From Cytidiella melzeri (Eukaryota > Basidiomycota > Agaricomycetes > Polyporales > Irpicaceae), in contig JABYQR010000050.1 of assembly GCA_022592445.1 (NCBI GenBank), positions 1 through 64,000 on the forward strand: 64,000 nucleotides of DNA, written 5' to 3'. The translations under genes were made by a program, and so were the position numbers. The notes beneath the pieces were generated by a model, which was not told the origin of the DNA, did not search any database, and saw nothing but the letters and a program-made list of their open reading frames with translations. Of the stretch, positions 11,601 to 22,455 are shown piece by piece (the stretch's first letter is position 1; each line of letters opens with the position of its first letter).

Positions 11601-13258
11601 AATGTAGGGCTTTTTTGACTTCTCTTGAGCGTCATCTTCAATCTGTGACATATATTCAAGGTGCTGTAGAGTTCAGCAAGCAAAAGAAATGTACCACTGG
11701 AACGAGGCCAACAATCTGTCCACCTCCTACACCTATGCCATTCCGAACTTTTTCATCCAAATTGGCTATGCGTGCAACAATGGGATGACCCTTCTGAGTC
11801 CCAAAGGTTAACAGCTTTGTTTTATCAGCCCATAGAATAATACCAAGAGGTTTTCCTTCAGTGTCAGTTGATAAGATATCTGACTTCACACTTATGTCAC
11901 ATCAATGCTTCAATCAGTTACTAAAGTTGTCTGTCAATTTACCTGAACATCCCAGAACATGTCTCCTGTCCACGGCTGCTCATAGAATCTGACCCATCTT
12001 GTTCCATTGTACTTGTACTGACGCTGTGCATCCCAGTGGAAAGACGAAGCGAGTTTTGGATCTTGAACCTGGCTAACAATCCAATCCCATGGAGATCGGT
12101 GATGCAAATCAAACTCATAGTTGACCTTTTTGTATTCCGCTGATACTGTTGACTTTGTGAACTGCAGTATAAGGCAGGTGAGAATCAGGCACATCTTGTA
12201 GACCATCAGCACTGGGCTTACCATAGGGTAGAACAATGATGCCTTTTCCCATGCTTGGCGCACATCTGCATAAGTGCTGAATGTTAGTCCAGATTGACCA
12301 GAGTTAACCTTCTGCATGAGTTTGAGCAGTTGATTAATCATATCTTGACTCATTTGTGCTTCGTGAACAAGTTCTGCAAACTCAAAATCTTCTCGGGAGT
12401 TGAATGGATGCCATGGCTTGTCGTTGAGCACAGAAGGATCTGGTTGCAGGCGTTCCTTGCAGAAGTCCTCAAAGGCAAAAATGACAGTTGGTCGCTGAGC
12501 ACTGGTGTGGTACTCAACTTTGATGTTGTCGATGGAGGGGTGTTGTGGCTGATCATTGGGTGAGATGGGAGGAGGAAGCATGTCAATGGAGGGTTGACAG
12601 TGTGTGTTGATAGAGTCTAAGGGGTGTTGTGTCTCAGCCAAGAGAACCTGCACGTCGCCATTGACAGATGAAGAGGAAAATTGGGAGGGATTGTTCAATG
12701 GCCAGTCACAGTGACCAAGCTGTGCAGCGGATTCTGGTAATTCACAAGTTATTAGAGATGAGAGGATTACAAAACAAAGACAAAAGTCTGTACCGCCCGC
12801 TTCGAATGGCGACAAATCACCGTGATCAAGAGGATTCACAGCATCACTGTTCAAAGGGACATCTGCGGGATCTTATAGTGCAAGGGTGAGTCATAATACG
12901 ACACCCTTGAAGAGTCAAACAAGTTACCGTATGACATCTGTGGCTGCTCGTTATGAGGCACAGATCCCAATGCGAGCTGCGCGCGAACTGTAAACATAGC
13001 TCAGATCTGAGCCTGCGTTCGAGGTGCGGTGCATGAAAAATACGCGCACTCACCACGTTTCTTATGGTGTCTCAGTCCGTCTTGGATTTCTACCTCTACC
13101 TTTGATTGCTGAAACCTGGCAGCCAATTCTGCCTTCTTCTGACATGCAGTCACATGTCGTGTGTACCCCTTGCTATCCCACTCCTTCTGGCAGTACTCAC
13201 ACGTCCTGCGGATTGATGAATGATATCTCGAGGATTTGAGCTCAGAGGCCGTCGACAT
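8625..13258 (-). pseudogene. Plavaka-type (CACTA-like) transposase, disrupted
   Basis: Starting at 13258, exon 1 (to about 13054) encodes a Cys2-His-Cys finger (CEYCQKEW, then RHVTAC). Family landmarks then follow in order: EQPWTGDMFWDVQ (about 11950), ILWADKTKLLTFGTQKGHP and GVGGGQIVG (11700-11870), RCGDSCLRTLYPF with ISADYEEQ (11450-11550), PCPICLVPKGELSDLS (about 11330), SLSFDRLHTYLLGLF (11040-11100), the DIRLKGT and MQTNFKNVE block (about 9560-9700), and a C-terminal FVVDALDSDIF. Two lesions kill it: an in-frame TGA at 11347-11349 before PCPIC, and a 758-bp solo LTR at 9897-10654 inside an exon. Removing the LTR and one GAAAC restores an open frame across the site. Most introns between these blocks were not fixed to the base. 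Confidence 0.85.
9892..10659 (-). repeat. Solo LTR of family A (9897-10654) with GAAAC target duplication
   Basis: Reverse-complement copy of the LTR at 5660-6416, running TGACACGG to CCATGACA on the + strand. GAAAC occurs on both sides (9892-9896 and 10655-10659). No internal sequence remains, so the two LTRs of a former full element recombined. The repeat pair is kept: copy 1 at 10081-10100, copy 2 at 10013-10032, GTAAGC from 10080 downwards and CTAAC before copy 2, giving a 68-bp intron-like segment at 10013-10080. Confidence 0.95.
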
Positions 13259-13380
13259 GGTCCAGAAGGTGTTGCGCGTTGGAGGCCTTTTTAGCTATGC
13301 AAATGCTCCTTGGGCAGATCAGAGACAGTCAATTGTAAGACAGATGCACTCACAAGCGCGTTGGCCTGTTATGAAGCAAT

Positions 13381-14103
13381 GTACGCGGAGAACCAAGGAT
13401 GTTCAAGTGGCGGCGAGACAGCACAGTGTAGGGATGCAATGGAGGGGAACCAGAGGCTCGGCGGCGGCGAGAATGTGCGCACCGAAGTGAAGCGGTTGGT
13501 GGGCCGTCAAACGTATGTACAATGTGATAACGGGGAGGCTCGCAATGTTGGGAAGCAGATGATCCGCTAACACAAGAATGTGAGGATGGCGGCGAGACAG
13601 CACAGTGTGAGATGCAATGGAGGGGATCCAGAGGCTCGGCGGCGGCGAGAATGTGCGCACCGAAGTGAAGCGGTTGGTGGGCCGTCGAACATACGTACAA
13701 TGCGATAACGGGGAGGCTCGCAATGTTGGGAAGCAGATGATCCACTAACACAAGAATGTGAGGATGGCGGCGAGACAGCACAGTGTGAGATGCAATGGAG
13801 GGGATCCAGAGGCTCAGCAGCGGCGAGAATGTGCACACTGCAGTGAAGCGGTTGGTGGGCCATTGAACGTATGTACAATGCGATAACGGGGAGGCTCGCA
13901 ATGTTGGGAAGCAGATGATCCGCTAACACGAGAATGTGAGGATGGAGGCGAGACAGCACAGTGTGAGATGCAATGGAGGGGATCCAGAGGCTCGGCAGCG
14001 GCGAGAATGTGCGCACTAGGGCGAAGCGGTTGGTGGGCCGTCGAACGTACGCACAATGCGGTAACGAGGAGCCTCGCAATCTCAGGAAGCAGATGATCCG
14101 CTA
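13381..14103. repeat. 178-bp tandem array, about four copies
   Basis: The string GATGATCC recurs at 13558, 13736, 13914 and 14092, exactly 178 bp apart; the first unit is one base longer. Units differ by a few substitutions. Because 178 is not a multiple of 3, reading through the array on the - strand passes through all three frames of the unit, and these stay largely open. This gives several overlapping apparent ORFs that I do not call genes. The array sits behind the transposase start, where CACTA-like elements often carry subterminal repeats. Confidence 0.9.
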
Positions 14104-14522
14104 ACAAGAGATGGCGGCAGGTTTAACAAACTGTGATCAGCAGATGACCGCTGACGACAGCTTGGGTGGCAAAGGCGTGACAGAGTGGATGAGGCAGGGC
14201 TGAGAGGGCTGAGGGCAACTGTGGTAGAGAGGGCTGAGGGCAACTGATGTGTGGCAAACGAGGTCGTGAAACTCGAGCAGTTATTCAAAATTCATTATTA
14301 TCTACCATCTCTAGGCAATCAGTTGGCGTCTAGATGACGAGATGGTTCAATTGAGGCATCTAGATGATGCGGGATTCTCCGGATGCTCAGCCATGCTCGA
14401 GAGATTCGGTCGCTCCCGCAGGATGCCTCGAGATGCCATCGAGATCATGGAATGATGCGCGTCCGAGGCCGGCGTCTCGTGAGGGCGGCTCGAAATTTCC
14501 GACAGCCTCTTAGCGGAGTTTA
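14104..14522. other. Gene-free stretch between repeat array and LINE tail
   Basis: Short imperfect repeats only: GAGGGCTGAGGGCAACTG twice near 14205-14245, and GCATCTAGATGA-type motifs near 14325-14370. The right end of the Plavaka-type element may be here, but I found no convincing terminal repeat. Confidence 0.5.
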
Positions 14523-14538
14523 AACTGCGCTCGGTCTC
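14523..14538. repeat. Target duplication of the LINE, left copy
   Basis: AACTGCGCTCGGTCTC, identical to 32994-33009. It directly precedes the T24 run that is the poly(A) tail of the minus-strand LINE. Confidence 0.9.
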
Positions 14539-14562
14539 TTTTTTTTTTTTTTTTTTTTTTTT

Positions 14563-14691
14563 GGTAGAGCGTGACGGGAAAGGCGCAGTCCGCCTAGCGG
14601 TCTCCCCTTCCCCAGCTGTTGCGAGGGAGTTTCACCCTCTAGAATCAGGACGTTTAGGTACCACAGAGGAAATGCTTTCTCGCACTCCGCG
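14563..14691 (-). other. LINE 3' untranslated region
   Basis: About 130 nt between the stop of ORF2 and the A24 tail. Nothing else was recognised. Confidence 0.7.
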
Positions 14692-16627
14692 CTAGGGCGG
14701 TTGTGTGGGACTGGGTGGTCCTTCCTCGGTCGACAGACATTCCGGCCCGCGAGGCAAGCCAGTACGTCCATCTCGCTCGGGATCCATCCTACCCACTAAA
14801 ACCCCTGTATAGTTGATCCAATCTTCCGGCAGGTTGTGCTCGTCATGCAGGGTCCCTGCCCATGTCTTCAACGCTAGTACACGGTCCAACCTCTTGGTCT
14901 TCGGGAGTCTCGGGTGCGTCAGCTCGATATCCATTTGAAGTCTTTGATTCATGGCTTGGTGCCACCTGCGTGAGATCATCTCCTCCGTGAACTCCCAGCT
15001 CGGTTGGTCTGCTTTCTCAATCACTCTCTCGCATCTCAGTCTCCATATTAGATGGGCCGACTCGGTCACTACTAGGCGGAAAAGCCGTGTTGTGCCTCGC
15101 ACTGGGTTGCCCTCGCTCGTCCGTACGGTTATGAGGTTTGCCCCGACTACGGTCCCCAGTGATATTTCCAGTTGTTCTCCTGTCTTTTTGGCCATGATAC
15201 AACGGACTAGGTTCCACACCGTGAGCTGTCCTTTCGCTTGGCAGTGCAGGAGGATGTGTTCGACGGAGTCTGTGCTTCCGCAGTTGGCGCACTCGCTTCG
15301 GTGTTCAAAGCCTGGTATGTTCAGCCACCATTTTCCGCAGCGGAACGCATCATGTAGAGTTCTCCATAGGAAGTACCCTATCTTTCGGTTGTTGTGGCCG
15401 TGTCGGATGGCTCTCCATAGGGCCTCCTCTGTTGGTTCTATCCCAGTGTCCTCCGCGATCTCGTCGATTATTCTTCGGACCTGTTCTTGTGTTCCTTTCC
15501 GCGGAGTGTATATCTGCCTCTCCTTGATCCCATTATACAGGGTTTTCTGGGATGTAGCCTTAATTTGCGCTCCTCCGAGGAGGAACTCTCTCGGAGTTCC
15601 AGCTTCCTCTTCCTGTGGGATTGGGAGTTGGGCTCCCCACGCCGCAAGCTCGTCGGCTCTCTCGTTTCCTTCCTCTCCGGCGTGCCCTTTGACCCAGCAC
15701 AGTTCGGTTGGCGCTGACCTCGCTCTGCTCCAGGCGATTATTTCTTGGAACAGCTCTCGATTCCGGATTCCTATCCACCCTTTTTCCTCCCACTTCGCAG
15801 CATGGGTGGTGATGCCGTCCACGCAGTACCTTGAGTCGGTCCTGATTTGCAGGGGCACCACCTTGGGTGCTGAGGAGAGGGCATGCAGGATGGCGGTGAG
15901 TTCGCCTGTCTGGTTTGTTTGTTCTTTTCCCTTCACTCTTATCGCCGCATTTAGCTGATGTCCTACTCCCACCCACACCCCGGCTCCTGCACGGGCGTTT
16001 TGGGATCCATTCCCGGTGCAGGACCCATCGGTGTAGATCACCAGTGTGTCGTGTACGACCAGTTGGGTTTGTGGGCGATCAGTTGGGTTCCTGGATTGTG
16101 GTTTGTCGTCGGTGAAGATCCGGAAGCACTGCGCTAGCTCGCTGTGCGCCGTTAGGGAAGGGTTGAATACCATCGGTTGGTCAGTCCCTACTCTACTCAT
16201 GTTTAACCTTTTCCTGCGTTTCGTCAGCGACAGTCCGTCCTTTTCTTGGCGGTAGCTGGGGTTCCACTTGGGGGTAAGCTTTCCGTACAGCTCCTTCGCT
16301 GTCTCGTAACATTCGAACGGTGATGGGCAATGGTGTATCTCCCTCATTTTCTCGCAGAATTTGCAGCACCACCTCTTCGGGAAGTGCTTATCGCTGTCGC
16401 CTGTGGTTAGGTCCCCGTATTTGATGAGCGTCTTCAGTTGGCCTACTGTCCGGACGTGGTGTCTTTTCCTCAGGCACTTACTTGTTTTTTTTATTATGCA
16501 GGCCTTTCAGGTCGTCCCCAATTCCTACGTGGAGCCATATGGGTAGTTTCTTCTTTAACTTCGGTCCTAACTTGATCGCATTGAACCTCACCCCGGTTTC
16601 CTTCGCTAGATTGATCAAGGATTTGAG
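14692..16627 (-). pseudogene. LINE ORF2, 3' part: RNase H and zinc-binding C terminus
   Basis: This continues the ORF2 frame from 24152 after the nested element. The first ~50 codons (LINLAKETGVRFNAIKLG) run in frame from the junction, then the frame breaks at an A8 run (T8 on +, 16483-16490). The rest is a 551-aa ORF from 16347. RNase H catalytic residues are visible: D107 (YTDGSCTGNG), E149 (TGELTA), D171 (TDSRY) and an ERADELA aspartate. A zinc-binding module with FLWRTLHDAFRCGKWW and CANCGSTDSVEHILLHC follows. RNase H would remove RNA from the hybrid during target-primed synthesis. One base in the homopolymer separates an intact from a broken protein, so a sequencing or assembly error is possible. 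Confidence 0.87.
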
Positions 16628-17392
16628 TGTCGCGGAGCGACTGCTGTTATGCTGCTAAACCCTAAACAAGGGTGGAAGGGATGATGGTGGAAGAGGAAAG
16701 GGATCTCCAACGACGACAACGAGGTCAAAGTCGATGATAAGCAGGCAAGCAGGCACAGAGGCCGGATACTGGCAGTGCAAATGACGAAGTTAATATCATG
16801 TTTATACTAGGTTACATTGAGTAACTCACCTGGCAGTGCAAATGACGAAGAGGTCAAGATGCAGAACCAGGGAGGGTAAGGGGTACTATATATACTGTGT
16901 CTGGATGGTCTGTGCACCAGTTCCCACACTAGGGACTGGAGTAACTGTGGGACTGGAGTAACCATAGAACAATAATAAACCCGGGTAACTGTCAAGAACC
17001 GGAGTAACTGTCAAGGACCTGAGTAACTGTCAAGGACCAGAGTAACTGTCAAGGACCAGGGTACGTAGAACAATAGAGCTAGAACAATACAACAATAGAA
17101 CAATAGGATAAGAACAATAGAACAATAAGACCTGGGGGAATCCCTGGGGAATCCCCATCAATGGAAGAGGAACAATAGAACAATAGCCTAGGTTGATCTG
17201 GAACCGCTCCAGACTGAGTCTAGGGTTTGGGTCTGGACTATTGATAAATAAGGCAGGATGTCACGTGACCCAGGTTAGGGTTAGGTCCGGTAACACTCCT
17301 AGCCGGAAAATAAGCGCTCTAGATAGGCGCCTAAGGCTACAAACTTGTGACAATAATGGAAAAATCCGGTCTCTGTTGGACTATCCATGTCA
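16628..17392 (-). repeat. 3' LTR of element B (765 bp)
   Basis: Same sequence by eye as 23387-24151. It holds a 19-bp repeat AGTAACTGTCAAGGACCAG about four times (16984-17059), many AGAACAATA motifs (16964-17185), a CACGTG near 17262, a telomere-like TTAGGGTTAGG near 17276, TATATATA near 16887-16894, and the self-primer box and repeat pair at 16769-16860. Confidence 0.96.
16769..16829 (-). other. Putative 61-bp LTR intron in 3' LTR of element B
   Basis: On the - strand, repeat copy 1 (16850-16830, CTTCGTCATTTGCACTGCCAG) is followed by GTGAGT. Copy 2 (16789-16769) starts on the last base of TTAAC and ends CAG. Same layout as in LTR family A, although the repeat sequences differ. Confidence 0.5.
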
Positions 17393-17412
17393 TTACCCCC
17401 CTCCTAAAATTC
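17393..17412 (-). promoter_or_regulatory. Polypurine tract of element B
   Basis: GAATTTTAGGAGGGGGGTAA on the - strand, directly before the TGACATGG start of the 3' LTR. It overlaps the end of the chromodomain ORF (stop at 17411-17413). Confidence 0.9.
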
Positions 17413-17773
17413 ATCGCCTCGATGAACTAAGACCAGGGACTCTACCATCTGCCCACTCGAGGTCAGATGCAATGGCTTCTGTGATGTTCTCCAACGGTTT
17501 CCAAGGAATGGAGTCGAAGAGTGCTTTGGGCAATTTCTGGGGTGCATTGGTATATCTGGCGTGGAACTCTGCAATGCTCTCTTTCGCATTGGTCAGATTG
17601 ACTGCAGGTTCCCACGTTACATCTCCTTCTCCATAGCCTTTCCATTTGACTACGTACTGCATTTGCTTCTGATAGATCCAACTATCTAGGATCTTCTCAA
17701 CTTTGTAAACTTGTTGATCATCTACTATGATCAGTGCTGGCGGTTCCGGTATAAGGCCGTTTACTTTGTTTCC
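17411..17773 (-). CDS. Chromodomain tail of Pol, element B, behind an in-frame UGA
   Basis: About 120 codons in exactly the same frame as Pol, starting directly after the UGA at 17774-17776. It begins GNKVNGLIPEPP, then has YKVEKILDSWIYQKQMQY, VVKWKGYGEGDVTWEP and an AEFHARY helix, a standard integrase-linked chromodomain that reads histone marks and guides integration. In element A the integrase and chromodomain were once one frame, and related elements have a Lys or Arg codon before the GN motif. So the UGA is probably a CGA-to-TGA change; readthrough cannot be excluded. The predicted protein is not made separately, as no ATG opens the module (first ATG is in QMQY). Confidence 0.8.
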   Translation of the reverse strand, partial: GNKVNGLIPEPPALIIVDDQQVYKVEKILDSWIYQKQMQYVVKWKGYGEGDVTWEPAVNLTNAKESIAEFHARYTNAPQKLPKALFDSIPWKPLENITEAIASDLEWADGRVPGLSSSRR

Positions 17774-20700
17774 TCAGTACAGAGATAGCTGTTCAACATT
17801 GATGTTGTTGTGAATGTGATATCGGGATTTGATGTTGATCTGATACGTATGTTCACCGGTTTTCTGAAGGACTGTGAAGGGACCAAGCTGTCTAGGCCCT
17901 AGCTTGTCAGACTGCTGATGTACTTTGACGTTCTTGGAAGACAACCACACGAGGTCCCCTTCCTTGAAGACTGGAGTAGCTCTGCGGGTGTATGCGGAAG
18001 CTTCGGCCATCTTTTCCTTAGATAGACGCGATGCAGCTTCGGCTTCTATCCGAACCTGTCTGAGCTTTTCTAGGCGTGCATCTAAATTCGGCATTCGGCT
18101 GTGACGTCCGACTGGTATGGTGAAATCTGGTAGGTACCCGTACATGACTTCAAACGGAGAGTGCTGCGTTGATGAGTTGACACGAGAGTTGATGGCGAAT
18201 TCAGCCACTGGGATGTATTCGGCCCAATCATCTTGTCGTTGATCAACAAAGAGTCGTAGAATCTTTTCTACTTCTTGGTTGACTCTTTCCGTTTGACCGT
18301 TAGCCTGAGGATGATAGGCTGTAGTCATAGCGCCAGTGATGCCTAGTCGTTTATACAACGCTTGCATTACTCGGGCCGCAAACTGAGGTCCTCTATCGGA
18401 TATGAACTGTCGGGGAATACCATGGAGCCTAAAGACTTCTTTGATGTGGAGGTCGGCTATGCCGTCAGCTGTAACCGTAGACTGGGTCGGAATTACATGA
18501 CTTTGTTTGCTATACAAGTCCGTGTATACTGCAATCATGTCAAATCCGTTGCTTCGCGGAAGAGGTCCGACTAGGTCTACGCCAACCACCTGCCAGGGTC
18601 CATCTGGTACGTCAATGGGCTGTATCGGAACGGTAGGATGTTGCGCCGGTTTGGTTCGCTGACACTTGTCACATCCAAGTACGTACTGCTCTACAAAGGA
18701 TGCCATGCGAGGCCACCAATAATGCCGTGTGACTAGTTCTAGGGTTGCATGTTTTCCCGGATGTCCTGCCGGTAATGCATCATGGCATCGTCGTACAATC
18801 TCCCTACGAACTTCGCGATCCTTTGGAATGTATAGCTTCCCTTTGTAGTACACCAGTCCATTGTCTTCCTCCCACTCAAGTCCACCGTCGGTCAACTTTC
18901 GGGGTCCATCCTTCCTGAGCTTGGCTAGTCCCTGGACTACCTCTGCTTCTCGAATACTGATGTCTTTAATCCGTGACTCTAACGGATCAGATTCCGGGGT
19001 ACTCGAGGTGGCTATTGTCTGGAAGTATTCGGGTTTCAGCACAACTTGTTCCTTGTTGTCTGATGCATCTAGAACTTCCAGGGTTCTGACTCGGGATAAT
19101 GGGTCCCCTTGAGTAAGGGTCTTTCCGGGTTTGTGTGTTAACACAAAGTCAAACCGGCTAAGGTACAAAGACCACCGAGCTTGTCGTCTAGACAGGTCCT
19201 GGGCGGTTCGCCAGTACTGCAGATTCTGATGATCTGTGATGATTTCGAATGGCGCGGGTAATCCTTCCAGATAGTGACGCCAGTCTTCGAGAGCTCTGAT
19301 GATAGCGAGCATTTCTCGATCATAGATCTCGTAATTCCGTTCCGCTTCGGCCATAGACTGAGACCGAAACGCTACTGGGTGCCATTGTCCATCCTCTAGT
19401 TTCTGCAATAGAACCCCTCCAGTTGCAAAGCCAGACGCATCAACTTCAATACGTGTGGGGTGATCGGGTTCCCATGTGACTAGAATTGGTTCCTGAGTGA
19501 ACGCATCTTTGAGCATTTGAAAAGTGTTCTGCTGTGCTTCTCCCCACTTCCAAGGTTGGTCTTTCTTGGTGAGATCGTGAAGAGGACGAGTATGCCGCGC
19601 AAAGTCCTTGATGAAACGTCGGTAGAAGTTGGCAAATCCAATGAAGCCGCATACATCACGGAGGTTCTGTGGTACCGGCCAATTGGTGATAGCTTCTATT
19701 TTACCCGAGTCCATACGGATCTTTCCGTTACCAATGATTAAACCTAGGTACTCGACTTGTGACTGTTCAAATTCGCATTTTTTGGGGCGAAGATACAAGT
19801 CGTTGGCTTCAAGTCGAGATAGTACCTCATGAACAATTTTCCGGTGTTCCGCAATGTCTGAACTGAAGACAAGGATGTCATCTAAGTAGACCGAGACCTT
19901 TCCTTCCGCAATGAGATCAGCAAAGATGGAATTCATCATTGCTTGAAACGTGGCCGGAGAATTGGTCATGCCAAACAACATCACCTTAGGCTCAAACAGC
20001 CCTCGGTTTGTCACAAATGCACCCTTCCATTCGTCATTTTCCTTGATCCGAATGTTATGATAACCCCATCGTACGTCAAACTTGGAGAAGATTCTGGCTT
20101 GACGAAGCCGATTGGTAATATCTGATACCAAGGGGAGTGGGTAGCGGTTTTTGATTGTGATGTCATTCAACCGTCGATAATCCTGAACAAGCTGGAGCTT
20201 GCCGTCCTTCTTCTTGACGAAGAATACCGGTGAGGCCATAGGCGATTTGGAGGGAACAATATATCCTTTCGCTAGGTTTTCCTCAATAAACTTGTCTAGC
20301 TCCGCTTGTTCATTCGGAGACATGGGGTAGACCTTGGATCTGAACATCTTTGGGTTCTCGGTCAGATCAATCGTATGATCCCAGGGCTGATGCTCGGGGA
20401 GACGCTGTGATGCTTCTTCTGAAAAGACTTTCTGGTGTCTGCGGTATTCCTCTGGAACCATCTGTTCGAACGTCCGTTGTTCTTTGGATTGATGGGCTTT
20501 AGCAGCAATGTCTGTGGAGTACGTAAAGCTGGCACAGGACCAAAGTTCTTCTTTTGTGTCCTGAATGATACCGGCTCTGAGCCAGGCTCGTCTCTGTTTC
20601 CGATTGGCTGTGATAGACTGGAAGGGTTCAAAGTCTTCTTCGGCTTCCAGTTCCATTTCTCCGGTAGCCCAATTGATCTTGGGGTTGGCTTTGCGAAGCC

Positions 20701-21240
20701 AGGGTAGACCTAGGATGCAGTCTTCTGGTCCGATGTCTGTGACCAAAAAGGTTGCATTTTCTTTGATAGCCCCAACTTGTAGTTCGAGCTCTGCTCTGTG
20801 TGTTATACGTCCTCCTTGATTTAGAGTCCCATCGATGTTATGGAGTGGGATCTGTCTTTCTAAGGGGACCGTACGTACTCGGTGCCGATTGACAAAGTCT
20901 TGACTCAGGAATAAAGCGGTGGCTCCTGAATCAATCATGGCTTTGATGCCTTGTTCTCTAAACACTCCTTTGAGCGTGATAGGAACTCGGAAGTGCATGC
21001 TAAGCGGGTCTATTTCTGGTACTATGCAAGACGACAAGGTTTCGAAGTAGTTATACATGTTGTTAAATAAAGCTGAAGATTGCGAATCGGGCTGCTGTGC
21101 GGGACGGGTATTTACTACAGGGGCGTTAAAAACTGTGTCCGTGGGGAACTCATCATTGTCCTCCACTTCTTCTATATAGGTCTTTCTAGAGGGACTCGAG
21201 GGTGCGGTTTCACCTGGAGTCCTTTCTAAAAATCCCTTTG
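17774..21240 (-). CDS. Pol polyprotein of element B: PR-RT-RNase H-IN
   Basis: Open frame of 1130 codons from 21166, extending upstream into the gag end without ATG. Aspartic protease: DSGA at about residue 79. RT: fingers with SPMASPVFFVKKKDGK (~308-323) and YLDD at 427-430. RNase H: EVDASGF near 574-580. Integrase: HHCC finger with GHPGKH and CDKC (801-835), catalytic D864, D924 and E960 (VDLVGP, SDRGPQ, GQTERVN), and the GPF module LGPRQLGPF. It lies in the -1 frame relative to Gag, with about 75 nt of overlap upstream of the gag stop. The first ATG comes only at the MYNYF motif (residue 37). This suggests that Pol is made by -1 frameshifting, not from its own start. Confidence 0.95.
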
Positions 21241-22455
21241 ATTTCCCAGCTGCTTGACTTGGTCCGTGAGTGATGACATCTGTTTCATGATGGCATCGTA
21301 ATCAAACGGAGTTGAAGACGAAGAGCTGGCAACAGTTGCAGCGGGCGGGGTAGGTTTGAACACGTTGGCAACTGTTCGACCTTGTTCACGAGCTTTTTCT
21401 TGAGCTCTAACCCGAAGACGATTGTCGATGTCAGTGGCCACATTGATGAGATCGACGAGGGTGACATGGGCCCGTGCAGTGTGGACCAGTTCATCCTTAA
21501 TTGTGGTGCTCAGATGTTCGTAATAACGGTCCCGTAGATCCTGTGTCGAATAACCTGTTCTGTCCATGATTTCCCGGAATCTGGCCGTGTACTCGGGAAC
21601 CGTCTTTTTGCCTTGCCACAGCTCCCTGAGCTTGGCCTTAGCATCCACCATTTCGTCAACTGGTTCAAATCGTGCCTTGAATGCCGTCCTGAAATCGTCC
21701 CAGTCCCCATTGAATGCCATTTGATGGCTGGCAATCAAATCCATGTGGGGAGTAGCCCAAACAGCCGCATCTTCGGTCATAAAGGACAGGGCCGACGAAA
21801 TCCAGAGATGATCTAACCGGGTCTGGCCACCTTGGGCATTGTACGGGGACAGCTTCTCATTAAACTGTGCGTACATCGAAAAGGCAGCTAGGAAGCGACG
21901 TGCGTCACTACTAGCATTGCCCTTGAAGCTGGCGGGTTTTTCTACAACCCTTTCCCGTGACCTGTTATTGACCGGTTGTTGCTGGTTCTGAACCAGTGCT
22001 GTGATAGCTTGTGTCAACTGTTGCTGACCAAGGAGTAGTGCATGCAGAAGCTGTTCTGCTGTGGGGGGTGGAGACGGTTCTTGTGTGGGGGCCGGGGTTG
22101 CTACCCTCGAAGCGTGCTGGGAGACATTGGTAGAATCCATCTGGTATTGTTCCTGCGTGAAGGTTCGATCGAAGTCTTCTTCAGGTTCAGGCAGGGGTGG
22201 GAGTGACTCAAGAATGCGATCTTCCTGCCAGTGATGAATGGGTCGATACTGATTTGCGTAACGACCAGGATATTCTACTCTGTTGTAGCGGTTGGGACAC
22301 AGTTGTACCTCACAAGTTTGGTGTCCTTCTTCTGGGTCGTAGCACTCGTCTCTGATGGTATGGTTGTTGAAGGCGTGTGGATAGTTTTCGCAAGGAAGGT
22401 GATCTCTGGACCAAATGCTACTATTGGGACTTTGGGAAGCCACACTGTATTCTAC
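21226..22455 (-). CDS. Gag of element B (capsid, no zinc knuckle)
   Basis: Open frame of about 410 codons. It has an N-terminal Cys-containing segment (CEVQLCPNRYNRVEY), a linker with QEPSPPPTAEQLL, a capsid-like core from EKPASFKGNASSDARRF to VDEMVDAKAKLRELWQGKKTVPEYTARF, and a Ser-rich coil-like tail ending QLGNQRDF. Unlike element A it has no CCHC motif. The frame is the same as that of pre-gag and is separated from it only by the UGA at 22456-22458. No ATG occurs until MDSTN, about 100 codons in, although the part before it is conserved in element A. Gag may thus be made by readthrough or from a spliced RNA. Confidence 0.85.
   Translation of the reverse strand, partial: VEYSVASQSPNSSIWSRDHLPCENYPHAFNNHTIRDECYDPEEGHQTCEVQLCPNRYNRVEYPGRYANQYRPIHHWQEDRILESLPPLPEPEEDFDRTFTQEQYQMDSTNVSQHASRVATPAPTQEPSPPPTAEQLLHALLLGQQQLTQAITALVQNQQQPVNNRSRERVVEKPASFKGNASSDARRFLAAFSMYAQFNEKLSPYNAQGGQTRLDHLWISSALSFMTEDAAVWATPHMDLIASHQMAFNGDWDDFRTAFKARFEPVDEMVDAKAKLRELWQGKKTVPEYTARFREIMDRTGYSTQDLRDRYYEHLSTTIKDELVHTARAHVTLVDLINVATDIDNRLRVRAQEKAREQGRTVANVFKPTPPAATVASSSSSTPFDYDAIMKQMSSLTDQVKQLGNQRDF

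Noticed and set aside
13350..14107. Overlapping minus-strand ORFs of 97-183 codons in the 178-bp array
   Set aside because: They arise because a nearly stop-free unit of 178 bp (not a multiple of 3) is repeated. The proteins are repeats of the unit read in all three frames, with no family signal.
6417..14522. Terminal inverted repeats of the Plavaka-type element
   Set aside because: I compared the flanks by eye and found no matching ends. The left end may be displaced by element A; the limits stay open.
22441..22443. GTG as a real start codon for Gag (also GTG at 21166 for Pol, 27438 for LINE ORF2)
   Set aside because: GTG starts are not usual in nuclear fungal genes. These are just the first permitted codon in the open frame.
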